A stretch of DNA of 18,228 nt from DATIBL01 sp035457505 (GTDB taxonomy: Bacteria > Patescibacteriota > Minisyncoccia > Phycocordibacterales > UBA6899), in assembly GCA_035457505.1 (NCBI GenBank), contig DATIBL010000064.1:1-18228 (forward strand), in the 5' to 3' direction. Both the position numbers and the translations under genes were made by a program. Shown one piece after another: positions 12,500 to 18,228 of this stretch. Numbering within the stretch: the stretch's first letter is position 1; the number at the start of each line of letters is the position of its first letter. Under the pieces are notes generated by a model, which did no database searches, was not told where the DNA came from, and saw only the letters and a list, made by a program, of their open reading frames with translations.

Positions 12500-13159
12500 A
12501 TGCTGCTGCTTTTGAAACGCGCATGTCTCGCGCTGTTTGCCGCGACGCTTTGCCTGCCGTTTGCGGCCTTCGCTCGGCCGATCGATGCAAGCGTGATGAT
12601 CGAGGTCGTGCGTTCGACGCCGGCGACATTTGCGGGATTTAAACTTCCGCACGAGGGAGTTGGAATGGGAACCGCCGTCGATGGCGGGATCGTTCTCACT
12701 GCTGCGCATGTCGTGTTTGGCGCATCGCAGATACAGCTCAAGGATGCGGAGGGGAGAGTGTCCTCCGCTCGGATCATCGCGCTTGACCCTGCGCTCGATG
12801 CCGCGGTCCTTTCGCTGTCACGATCGCTCCCCGGACGCTCGCTCATTCGCGAACGCGCCACAGCGAGAGGTGAAGAGACTGTCGTGGTTCCGCGCTGGGA
12901 CCCGAGCGCGGAAGAAGAGCCGGCGATGTTGCGCGCTCCGATCCAAACGACGCTCTGGTCGAACGGGAGTATTGCTGTACCGCTTATCATGACGGGGATC
13001 AAGGGCGAAACCGGTATGAGCGGAGGAGGGCTGTTCGATGCGCGCGGCAGGATCGTCGGCATTGTCGTCAGGATCACTAGCCAACTCGGGTATCTCTCGG
13101 CCGTGCCGATCGCGGCAGTGTGCGCGAGCGTGAAGAAATGCCCGCCCGCCGAGGAATGA
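12500..13159 (+). CDS. Exported trypsin-like (chymotrypsin-fold) serine protease
   Basis: The protein is 219 aa from ATG 12500, which follows GGAGG at 6 nt and starts a signal peptide (MLLLLKRACLALFAATLCL, then PFAAFA, cleavage near residue 25). The catalytic triad is visible in order: His70 in VLTAAHVV, Asp100 in LDPALDAAVLSL and Ser174 in TGMSGGGLFD. The spacing is that of compact DegP/HtrA-like or S1B-type proteases, but no PDZ domain is attached. PDZ-like proteins are encoded elsewhere in this window, at 4234 and 6161. Two cysteines near the C-terminus (VCASVKKC) could form a disulfide. Substrates are unknown. It is followed by a strong terminator, then by another exported peptidase. Confidence 0.88.
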   Translation: MLLLLKRACLALFAATLCLPFAAFARPIDASVMIEVVRSTPATFAGFKLPHEGVGMGTAVDGGIVLTAAHVVFGASQIQLKDAEGRVSSARIIALDPALDAAVLSLSRSLPGRSLIRERATARGEETVVVPRWDPSAEEEPAMLRAPIQTTLWSNGSIAVPLIMTGIKGETGMSGGGLFDARGRIVGIVVRITSQLGYLSAVPIAAVCASVKKCPPAEE

Positions 13160-13175
13160 TCGCTCTGTACGCATC

Positions 13176-13198
13176 GCGGACCATCTGGTCCGCTTTTT
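13176..13198 (+). terminator. Intrinsic terminator after the serine protease gene
   Basis: GCGGACC (13176-13182) pairs perfectly with GGTCCGC (13187-13193) around ATCT, followed by five T. Confidence 0.88.
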
Positions 13199-13232
13199 CG
13201 TCCCGCTTCACTTTTCGTTTCACTGTGGAAGA

Positions 13233-13265
13233 ATGAACAGCATATTCATCACGCGGCATTCATGA
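13233..13265 (+). CDS. Possible 10-codon leader ORF overlapping the next start (ATGA)
   Basis: ATG at 13233 opens a 10-codon frame (MNSIFITRHS) whose TGA overlaps the ATG of the 690-aa gene at 13262. GGAAGA precedes it, but closer than is ideal. It could couple translation of the large gene, which lacks a ribosome site of its own. It could equally be chance. Confidence 0.2.
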   Translation: MNSIFITRHS

Positions 13266-15334
13266 AACCATCTCGATCGCTCGCGGCGCTCCTCCTGCTT
13301 GGGCTTGCCGCGCTCCTCGCATTCTTCTGGTTCGGATTTTCTGGCGGTTCCTATATCGGAGAAGGCGTCACTCTTTATCAGAGCGTCTACGGCGGAAAGC
13401 CGACGGCGCAGGGATACGTCTATATTCCGTTTACAAAAACAAGCAAAGCGCCGCTCGTGGCTCAGGTCGCGATCGACGCGAACGGCGACGGTGCGATCGC
13501 GGCATACGATACGCCGGCGGGCATGCAGCAGGAATGGGTTGTCCGTAATGCCCCGACGGATTTCATGGCAGGGGATGCCAATCGTCTGACATTCACGATC
13601 GTCGATCCCGAGTTCGCATTGCGAGCGCGCTCCGGCACGGTCGTGCTCACGACTGCAGACGAGTCGATCGATGCATGGACCGAACAATTCGCGAGCGAGA
13701 AGGATCGTGCGACATTCACGATCGCGGAGGTCCTCTTCGATCGCCGAGATGATCGCAAACAGTTCGACAAGACCGGTGAACTCGCGACCGGTATGGCGGA
13801 TCTCGGAATGATCCCGGTTGCACATGCGCAGGGTGCGGCGGCGCCTGCACCGGCTGCTCCCGCAGCGCCAGCGCTCGGACCGAACGATTACGCTCGCATC
13901 GATGGCGCGCCGGATCAGGACCAGCTCTGGAATGAGTGTGCCCCGACAGCGATTTCCAATTCCTTCCGCTGGCTCGCCAAGAAGTACGGTCTCGAGGACA
14001 AGATGCCCAAAGGAGACGCGAACGATCTGATCGACGAGATCAAGGGCGATACCGCGTGGAACGACGGCGTCGCGCACGACAATATCATCGCAGGGAAGAC
14101 GGCGTTCATTACGCGCCACGGTCTCCCGCTCGAGGCGCATCAGATCGGACACCAGAATGATGACGATATCGTAGAGAAGATCTATGCGGAGATTCAGAAA
14201 GGTCAGGCGGTCGAAGTATGGCTTGCGTTTTTTACTGCGAGCGGGACGCCTGCGGGTGCGCACCTCGTGACCGTCGTCGGCGCGGGGCACCGCAACGGAA
14301 AGCGCGTCGTCGCATTCCACGATCCGGATACGACCTCCGCGGACGGCCGCCCTTCTCGCGATGCGTATGAAGTGCAGTTCGGGAATTATATGGAGGGCTA
14401 CATGCCGGGCGGACAGACCTATATCCGCTATGCATATGCGCAATCACCGATCACGGCACTGACGGACGGAACATGGACCGACCCAGCAAAGACGGCCGGA
14501 GTACTCGCGCCCGGAACATCGCTCACTCCCGCGGGAGAAGACATCACGATGGGGCGTTCGCAGTTTGGATTCTTCTCAGTGTCCGTCGAGCATCCTGGCG
14601 ACCATTATGTCGGCGAGACATTCCCGGTCCGCGCTGGTGCGTTCTTCACCGGGAAATCGCGTACGGTCGAGTACTATACGGCGGCGGGCGTGCTTCGCTC
14701 ATGGACGCACGGAGCGGGGAAGCCCTGGTCGCTTTCGGGAGTGTTCGAAGGAGGGGCGAACGTGAGTCCGGCGACGATTCCTGATGCGCCGCCGACGACC
14801 AGTATTGCGCAGGATCGGTTCACTGTGGAAAAGCAATTCACCTGCGTGAGCCCCGGCGTGGCAATGGTCTCGTATCGCGCGACGCTCAACTGGCCTCGCG
14901 TGGGCGGAGAGGTGCCTGCGGAAGTGCTTGCGATCCATCACGGCGCGGAGTTCACGTCGACGAGCGATGTGATGCGCGTCGATTCGCCCGTATTTCGCTG
15001 TATTGCAAAAGAGGAAGAAAAGAAAGACGAGCCCAAGACCGCGCTCCAGCCGTTCTGTCCAGGAGTGGAAGAAGATCCGAACGGCATGATTGTCGATGTG
15101 CTGAAATCTGGGAATGAGTGCTATCCGACCATGCAGTTTCACCAGGCGGGCGCAGACAAGTGCGATGCGACCCACTGGCATGGAAATGCCGGCATGGCGA
15201 TCTCTCTGAAGGGAAGGACATGGACCGATCCTTCCGGCTGCGGATTCGGACGGATCTCGGAGGTTTCGGCTGGCCAGGTGAAACTCTCGCCTGACGCAGC
15301 GGCGCCGTTCATCGGCGAAACGCTCACGCGGTAG
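13262..15334 (+). CDS. Large membrane-anchored protein with a C39-like cysteine peptidase domain
   Basis: The protein is 690 aa. Residues 7-27 form an anchor. The N-terminal region (30-185) is beta-rich and holds an EF-hand-like loop, DANGDGAIAAYD (72-83), of the DxNxDGxI type that binds calcium. An Ala/Pro linker (191-206) leads to the peptidase domain (about 208-392). QLWNECAPTAISNSF (221-235) has the nucleophile Cys226; AGAHLVTVVGAG (331-342) has His334; AFHDPDT (351-357) has Asp354. This is the papain-like C39_2 arrangement. The C-terminal 290 residues hold beta-strands and a Cys-rich end (seven Cys after residue 525). Unlike true bacteriocin-processing C39 domains it is not fused to an ABC transporter. 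It is probably an extracytoplasmic peptidase; the substrate is unknown. A short overlapping leader ORF precedes it. Confidence 0.85.
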   Translation: MKPSRSLAALLLLGLAALLAFFWFGFSGGSYIGEGVTLYQSVYGGKPTAQGYVYIPFTKTSKAPLVAQVAIDANGDGAIAAYDTPAGMQQEWVVRNAPTDFMAGDANRLTFTIVDPEFALRARSGTVVLTTADESIDAWTEQFASEKDRATFTIAEVLFDRRDDRKQFDKTGELATGMADLGMIPVAHAQGAAAPAPAAPAAPALGPNDYARIDGAPDQDQLWNECAPTAISNSFRWLAKKYGLEDKMPKGDANDLIDEIKGDTAWNDGVAHDNIIAGKTAFITRHGLPLEAHQIGHQNDDDIVEKIYAEIQKGQAVEVWLAFFTASGTPAGAHLVTVVGAGHRNGKRVVAFHDPDTTSADGRPSRDAYEVQFGNYMEGYMPGGQTYIRYAYAQSPITALTDGTWTDPAKTAGVLAPGTSLTPAGEDITMGRSQFGFFSVSVEHPGDHYVGETFPVRAGAFFTGKSRTVEYYTAAGVLRSWTHGAGKPWSLSGVFEGGANVSPATIPDAPPTTSIAQDRFTVEKQFTCVSPGVAMVSYRATLNWPRVGGEVPAEVLAIHHGAEFTSTSDVMRVDSPVFRCIAKEEEKKDEPKTALQPFCPGVEEDPNGMIVDVLKSGNECYPTMQFHQAGADKCDATHWHGNAGMAISLKGRTWTDPSGCGFGRISEVSAGQVKLSPDAAAPFIGETLTR

Positions 15335-15365
15335 GGGAAGAGCATATCGCGAAAACCCGATTCGT

Positions 15366-15407
15366 CTCGACAAACACACGCGGCCATGGCCGCGTGTGTT
15401 TGTCGAG
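15366..15407. repeat. 42-bp perfect palindrome
   Basis: Twenty-one bases from CTCGACAAAC to GCGGCCA are followed directly by their exact reverse complement, ending TTTGTCGAG, with no spacer. As RNA it would fold into a very long hairpin on either strand. It lies about 30 bp after the stop of the 690-aa gene and may terminate it, although no separate T-run follows. The A-tract and T-tract are part of the stem. Confidence 0.9.
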
Positions 15408-15489
15408 TAACCTTTTGTTCCGAAGGTGGTATTATCTTTCGGGAATAACACGACAGATAGTTCCTATCAGCGATCGCACGCCCGTTTCT
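15408..15489 (+). ncRNA. Possible small RNA or leader ending at the terminator 15490-15525
   Basis: Between the palindrome and an otherwise unexplained terminator lies a stretch with a -10-like TATTAT (15430-15435) and a small hairpin (GATAG, loop TTC, CTATC, near 15456-15468). A GCGATCGC palindrome lies at 15470-15477. No credible ORF is present. It could be a small RNA of about 80-90 nt or an attenuated leader of the cupredoxin gene. No good -35 is seen. Confidence 0.25.
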
Positions 15490-15525
15490 CCCCGATGTGG
15501 CTTCGGCCATGTCGGGGATTTTTTT
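15490..15525 (+). terminator. Strong intrinsic terminator with a UUCG loop and no clear gene before it
   Basis: CCCCGATGTGGC (15490-15501) pairs with GCCATGTCGGGG (15506-15517) with two G-U pairs around a TTCG tetraloop, followed by A and seven T. It lies 83 bp past the palindrome that already closes the 690-aa gene and 155 bp before the cupredoxin gene. Confidence 0.88.
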
Positions 15526-15679
15526 GCTCATTTGTCCCCAGGTTTGTTCGCTCTCGCGTCCGGTGGTTTCAAAATACTTTCCGATCGGGAAGCTGCTTCC
15601 TCTTTCACTTTACTTTGGAAAGTGATACCATGGCATCTCACATGCGCAATATTATTGGAAATATTTACTTCTGAATCAT

Positions 15680-16192
15680 ATGAATGCAAAAATGATCGCA
15701 CTTGGAATCGGAATTCTCGCCTTTGCTGGTGCTTCGTTCATCCTTATTCGCGATATGGGCAAGACCGATACATCGGCCGCTGCGAGTGCCGCCGTGCCTG
15801 CACCGAGCATCTCCGTTGAGGCGCCGATTTCGGCTCCCGAGGTGGACGTTCCGTCGTCGCCGAACCCGGATGCGGGTCTTGCGGAGGGGGGCGTGAAAGA
15901 AATTGCGATGGATTCTTGGATGGAGATGAAGAGCGACGGAACGATGTCTGCCCACTTCTCGCTTCCGGAGATCCGGGTCAAGAAGGGAGATCGCGTGCGT
16001 GTTGCGATCACGAACACCAAGGGGACGCACGATTTTGTCATCGACGAGCTCGGCGTGAAGCAGGATACCCCGGAAGGACAGACTACGGTCGTCGAATTTG
16101 TTGCGGACAAAGCAGGTTCCTTCGAATACTACTGCAGCAAATACAGCCATCGACTGATCGGACAGAAGGGAACGCTGATCGTGACCGAATAA
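15680..16192 (+). CDS. Membrane-anchored cupredoxin (type 1 copper protein)
   Basis: The protein is 170 aa. Residues 5-24 are an anchor, followed by an Ala/Pro/Ser linker (31-66). The cupredoxin domain (about 73-169) has the beta-strand pattern FSLPEIRVKKGDRVRVAITN and ends in FEYYCSKYSHRLIGQKGTL. Copper ligands are His117 (GTHDFVID), Cys152 and His157 (YYCSKYSH). In related proteins the segment after the His reads HRxMGM, giving a Met axial ligand. Here it is HRLIGQ, so Gln162 is the probable axial ligand, as in stellacyanin. Such proteins carry electrons or store copper outside the membrane; the partner is not identifiable. No ribosome site is visible; an upstream TACCAT may be the -10. It is followed by a terminator. 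Confidence 0.88.
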   Translation: MNAKMIALGIGILAFAGASFILIRDMGKTDTSAAASAAVPAPSISVEAPISAPEVDVPSSPNPDAGLAEGGVKEIAMDSWMEMKSDGTMSAHFSLPEIRVKKGDRVRVAITNTKGTHDFVIDELGVKQDTPEGQTTVVEFVADKAGSFEYYCSKYSHRLIGQKGTLIVTE

Positions 16193-16211
16193 TGTGATCT
16201 CGTATTGCTTG

Positions 16212-16240
16212 AGAACCCCGGCCTGCCGGGGTTCTTTTTG
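16212..16240 (+). terminator. Intrinsic terminator after the cupredoxin gene
   Basis: AACCCCGG (16214-16221) pairs perfectly with CCGGGGTT (16226-16233) around CCTG, followed by C and five T. Confidence 0.88.
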
Positions 16241-16245
16241 CGTGG

Positions 16246-16251
16246 TAGCAT
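16246..16251 (+). promoter_or_regulatory. -10-like box 6 nt before an ATG (leaderless candidate)
   Basis: TAGCAT ends exactly 6 nt before the ATG at 16258, only a few bases after the preceding terminator. There is no room for a normal leader and no Shine-Dalgarno. The same geometry is seen at 3972-3984. Confidence 0.4.
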
Positions 16252-16257
16252 ATCGTC

Positions 16258-16782
16258 ATGAGTGTTCGCTTCCACCGGGGAAGGCTTGTTGTTGTGAACG
16301 ATCGCATGCAGCGGGGGTATCGCTATCACCGCACTGCACGCGTGGGACGTGATTTTGATCCGACGTTTCGTCCTGATCTTTCGCCCAAAGAGATGCTTGC
16401 GCTCGGGGTGTTCGGCGGAAAGTATTTGACCGATTGCCGCAAAGAATTTCCTGCATCCTGGTTTGTGCGCGCTAAGCTTTCTCCTGCGCATGCCGATCCG
16501 TCGATCAACTATTTCCGCGTGGCAGCGAGTCAGCCACTTTCGGTCTGGAGGAAAAAGGGGTGGATCCATCCTGACGATCCGCGAGGATGGTTCCAGTGGT
16601 ATTGTCGCTATTGGATGGGGCGAAGGATGCCGGAAGAAGATCAGCGACAGATTGCACGATGGCGGGCGATCATGCGGCATGTCGTGCAGCTTCGGAACGC
16701 ATGCCGACCGGGGGACCTTATGTGTCGCCCTCGTCAGCGCCAAGCATTGCTTCACTGGGCGATTGATGCACGGAAACTATAA
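16258..16782 (+). CDS. Conserved 174-aa protein of unknown function
   Basis: The protein is 174 aa, cytosolic, and rich in Arg and Trp. It has blocks that look highly conserved: FGGKYLTDCRKEFPASWF (about 52-69), INYFRVAASQPLSVWRKKGW (83-102), HPDDPRGWFQWYCRYWMGRR (103-122), IARWRAIMRHVVQL and CRPRQRQALLHWA. I recall near-identical blocks in uncharacterised proteins of bacteria, algae and fungi, but no function. The dense aromatic and basic residues suggest nucleic-acid or nucleotide binding; that is a guess. No ribosome site is present; TAGCAT 6 nt upstream suggests a leaderless mRNA. The convergent gene ends 26 bp downstream. Confidence 0.85.
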   Translation: MSVRFHRGRLVVVNDRMQRGYRYHRTARVGRDFDPTFRPDLSPKEMLALGVFGGKYLTDCRKEFPASWFVRAKLSPAHADPSINYFRVAASQPLSVWRKKGWIHPDDPRGWFQWYCRYWMGRRMPEEDQRQIARWRAIMRHVVQLRNACRPGDLMCRPRQRQALLHWAIDARKL

Positions 16783-16795
16783 GAGAAGGGGAATG

Positions 16796-16821
16796 AAAAA
16801 CGCGCCGATCACTCGGCGCGT
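16796..16821 (-). terminator. Intrinsic terminator overlapping the end of the minus-strand exported-protein gene
   Basis: On the minus strand ACGCGCCG (16821-16814) pairs with CGGCGCGT (16807-16800) around AGTGAT and is followed by T (16799-16796). The stop codon TGA (16811-16809) is in the loop, so the last codons form the stem. It may also stop plus-strand transcripts. Confidence 0.8.
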
Positions 16822-17198
16822 ACGCTTTTGGTGCTGAACACATTTGTGAAGATGCCCTTGAGCTCGTCTGGAAGGTGCGTGAGAATCGGCGTGCAGTTCC
16901 GCCGAAAGACGTCATAGCCGCCTTCGGGCGACCATCCTTGCGCGAGATCGGTGCGATCTGCTGAGAAGGTGAAGCTCCGCGGTGCCTCTTCTCCGACCTG
17001 GATGATCTCCATGAAGATGCGCGTTTCGGAGCTCATGTCGGTGCCGATGGCTTCGTGGGTGCCGGGGGTATCGCTATTGCGGACCGTGCACATGATTCCT
17101 GGCGATGGGGCGACAAAGTATTCCTCGGCCGCGGCGCGAGCGATCGGGAGCGCAAGGATTGCCGCGAGTGCGAGGGCTCGGAGGGTTCGAGTGTGCAT
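16809..17198 (-). CDS. Small exported protein of unknown function
   Basis: The protein is 129 aa with a clear signal peptide (MHTRTLRALALAAILALPIA, then RAAAEE, cleavage near residue 24), leaving a mature protein of about 105 aa. Two cysteines, C37 (GIMCTVRNSD) and C102 (RRNCTPI), probably form one disulfide. The mature part alternates predicted beta-strands (TRIFMEIIQVG, RSFTFSAD) with loops; no domain is recognised. The start ATG at 17198 has only GGA-type bases upstream. A TTGCAG/TAGCCT pair with an 18-bp spacer may be the promoter. It is convergent with the 174-aa gene and divergent from the dienelactone hydrolase gene. Confidence 0.75.
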   Translation of the reverse strand: MHTRTLRALALAAILALPIARAAAEEYFVAPSPGIMCTVRNSDTPGTHEAIGTDMSSETRIFMEIIQVGEEAPRSFTFSADRTDLAQGWSPEGGYDVFRRNCTPILTHLPDELKGIFTNVFSTKSVRAE

Positions 17199-17287
17199 GA
17201 TGAGAACATCCGTATTCCTTCCTTAGGCTACTGCCGGGAGGGGGGTGGCTGCAAGTTCGAGTTCTCGTGCGGTGTCATACTTCGACC

Positions 17288-17296
17288 TGCTATACT
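17288..17296 (+). promoter_or_regulatory. Extended -10 promoter element (TGCTATACT)
   Basis: TGC followed by TATACT lies about 30 bp before the ATG at 17328. The same nine bases precede the gene at 7043, both followed within three bases by TCGG. No good -35 is present. Confidence 0.5.
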
Positions 17297-17327
17297 ATCG
17301 GCATATTTATTTCTCATTTGATGCTCT

Positions 17328-18176
17328 ATGAAGCACTCCTCTGTCTTTGGTCTCGCCGCAGTTCTCCTTGCGATCGTCGTGTTTGCGGGATTCGCCATGC
17401 GATATCGCTCGACTGCAGAAGTTCCGCTCCATGATATGGCAGCGCATGAGGTGCCTTTGCCAGCGACAGCAGGGGAGATTTCAAATGCGGCATCGCTCGG
17501 GGCGCCAGTGCAGCCGGTCATCGGCGAGGAGGTCGCGTATTTTGGTGATCGGAAGGGACATTTCGTTCGTCCGGTTGCATCGGGGACGTATCCGGGCGTG
17601 GTGATGATCCATGAGTGGTGGGGGCTCACCGACGGCGTGCGCGAAGAGGCGCGTGCACTTGCCGGGGAAGGCTATCTTGTGTTCGCCGTCGATCTTTTCG
17701 GGACGGTCGCGACGACATCCGAGGATGCGCGCAAGCAGACGGGCACGGCCAAGCAGGATGTTTCGAATGCCAACATGCGTGCGGCAGCAGCCTATCTGCG
17801 ATCGCACGGAGCCGCGAAGCTCGCATCGCTCGGATGGTGTTACGGCGGAGGGCAATCGCTGCAGCTTTCGCTTTCTGGCGAGCCGCTTGATGCGACGGTC
17901 ATGTACTACGGTCAAGTTGTCACGGACCCAGAACGCTTGAAAGCCCTCCATGCCCCGGTGCTCGGGATCTTTGCGGGGGACGATCGTTCGATCACCGCAG
18001 AGAATGTTGGGAAGTTCGACGCCGCACTGGATCAGGTTGGAGTGGCGAATAGCGTGCATATCTATCCAGGCGTCGGCCATGCGTTCGCGAATCCGACGGG
18101 AGCAAGCTATGCGCCCGAGGAAACAAAAGACGCGTGGGCGAAGACGCTCGCCTTCCTTGGCGAACATTTGCGCTGA
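17328..18176 (+). CDS. Membrane-anchored dienelactone hydrolase family protein
   Basis: The protein is 282 aa. Residues 7-24 form an anchor with a linker to about 65; classical dienelactone hydrolases are cytosolic and about 235 aa, so the anchor is an addition. The alpha/beta-hydrolase core shows MIHEWWGL (E96, the activating Glu), LGWCYGGG (C171, nucleophile in GxCxGG), AGDDRSI (D218 or D219) and GVGHAFANP (H251). The Cys-Asp-His triad plus Glu is that of true dienelactone hydrolases, which open the lactone ring of chlorocatechol products. Anchored relatives act on other esters, and no aromatic degradation genes are nearby, so the substrate is open. No Shine-Dalgarno is visible (GATGCTCT before ATG). 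It is monocistronic in what can be seen. Confidence 0.92.
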   Translation: MKHSSVFGLAAVLLAIVVFAGFAMRYRSTAEVPLHDMAAHEVPLPATAGEISNAASLGAPVQPVIGEEVAYFGDRKGHFVRPVASGTYPGVVMIHEWWGLTDGVREEARALAGEGYLVFAVDLFGTVATTSEDARKQTGTAKQDVSNANMRAAAAYLRSHGAAKLASLGWCYGGGQSLQLSLSGEPLDATVMYYGQVVTDPERLKALHAPVLGIFAGDDRSITAENVGKFDAALDQVGVANSVHIYPGVGHAFANPTGASYAPEETKDAWAKTLAFLGEHLR

Positions 18177-18228
18177 TCGCGAACGGAGGCAGGCCCCTTT
18201 GTTGAGCGCTCTCCTCGGACAAGCTCCT

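Noticed and set aside
12016..13077. Minus-strand ORF of 353 aa
   Set aside because: It overlaps both the VOC gene and the serine protease on the opposite strand and has low-complexity Ser/Arg/Pro composition.
13220..14443. Minus-strand ORF of 407 aa
   Set aside because: It is antisense to the 690-aa C39-like gene, very rich in Arg, with no recognisable motif. It crosses the peptidase core, which is clearly coding on the other strand.
15394..15819. Plus-strand ORF of 141 aa in the gap before the cupredoxin gene
   Set aside because: It runs through the palindrome and the terminator and into the cupredoxin gene in another frame. The peptide has no domain and no ribosome site.
1..18228. Alternative genetic code with TGA read as an amino acid (as in Gracilibacteria/Absconditabacteria)
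   Set aside because: TGA acts as a true stop in several genes, for example at 3872 directly before a terminator and at 16811 (minus strand) inside one. No conserved domain continues through an in-frame TGA.
1..18228. tRNA, rRNA, CRISPR array, insertion sequence or prophage
   Set aside because: No cloverleaf with anticodon arm, no rRNA-like stretch, no regularly spaced direct repeats and no transposase or integrase motif were seen.
18177..18228. Further gene or terminator at the right edge
   Set aside because: Only 52 bases remain after the dienelactone hydrolase stop. No T-tailed hairpin or ribosome site is evident.

Overview
The window looks like an 18 kb piece of a bacterial chromosome of moderate GC (mid-50s by eye). 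It uses the standard code: several TGA stops sit directly in front of intrinsic terminators. Genes are small and mostly in units of one or two, and roughly half carry a signal peptide or an N-terminal membrane anchor followed by an Ala/Pro linker. This style, with an anchored cupredoxin, anchored M14 peptidases and a short SbmA/BacA-like transporter, fits a Patescibacteria/CPR-like lineage. That placement is an inference; no rRNA or other marker gene is present.

Layout. 1-850: a minus-strand stretch with a truncated exported protein at the edge, a short ORF ending just after an A8G9 run (minus-strand sense), and a small two-helix membrane protein. 855-2718: tandem anchored M14 carboxypeptidase-like genes; the second keeps the catalytic residues and the first has lost two of them. 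2906-4172: an SbmA/BacA-like transporter and a 62-aa membrane protein. 4234-6946: two exported PDZ-like paralogues flanking a minus-strand RquA-like methyltransferase. 7043-7935: a PhnB-like VOC protein and an SRPBCC protein. 8011-9989 (minus): an acetyl-CoA hydrolase/CoA-transferase and a GNAT acetyltransferase in one operon. 10217-12447: two more VOC proteins around a four-helix membrane protein and a membrane-anchored protein with two DUF2384 (MbcA/ParS/Xre C-terminal) repeats. 12500-15334: an exported trypsin-like serine protease and a 690-aa anchored C39-like cysteine peptidase. 15335-15679: a gene-free stretch with a 42-bp perfect palindrome and a terminator with no obvious gene. 15680-18176: a cupredoxin with a probable Gln axial ligand, a conserved 174-aa protein of unknown function, a small exported protein and an anchored dienelactone hydrolase.

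How it works together. No single pathway ties the window together. The common theme is the cell envelope: four anchored or exported hydrolase-type genes (M14 pair, S1, C39), an anchored dienelactone hydrolase, a peptide transporter, PDZ-like adaptors and a copper protein. A cytosolic set handles acyl-CoA (CoA-transferase, acetyltransferase) and small molecules (three VOC proteins, SRPBCC).

Genome-scale signals may be the most novel content. Five promoters share a TTGAC-like -35, exactly 16 bp, and a TA(G/C)GRT-like -10. The octamer GCGATCGC and its core CGATCG are strongly over-represented. Two genes have a -10-like box exactly 6 nt before the ATG and no Shine-Dalgarno, suggesting leaderless mRNAs.
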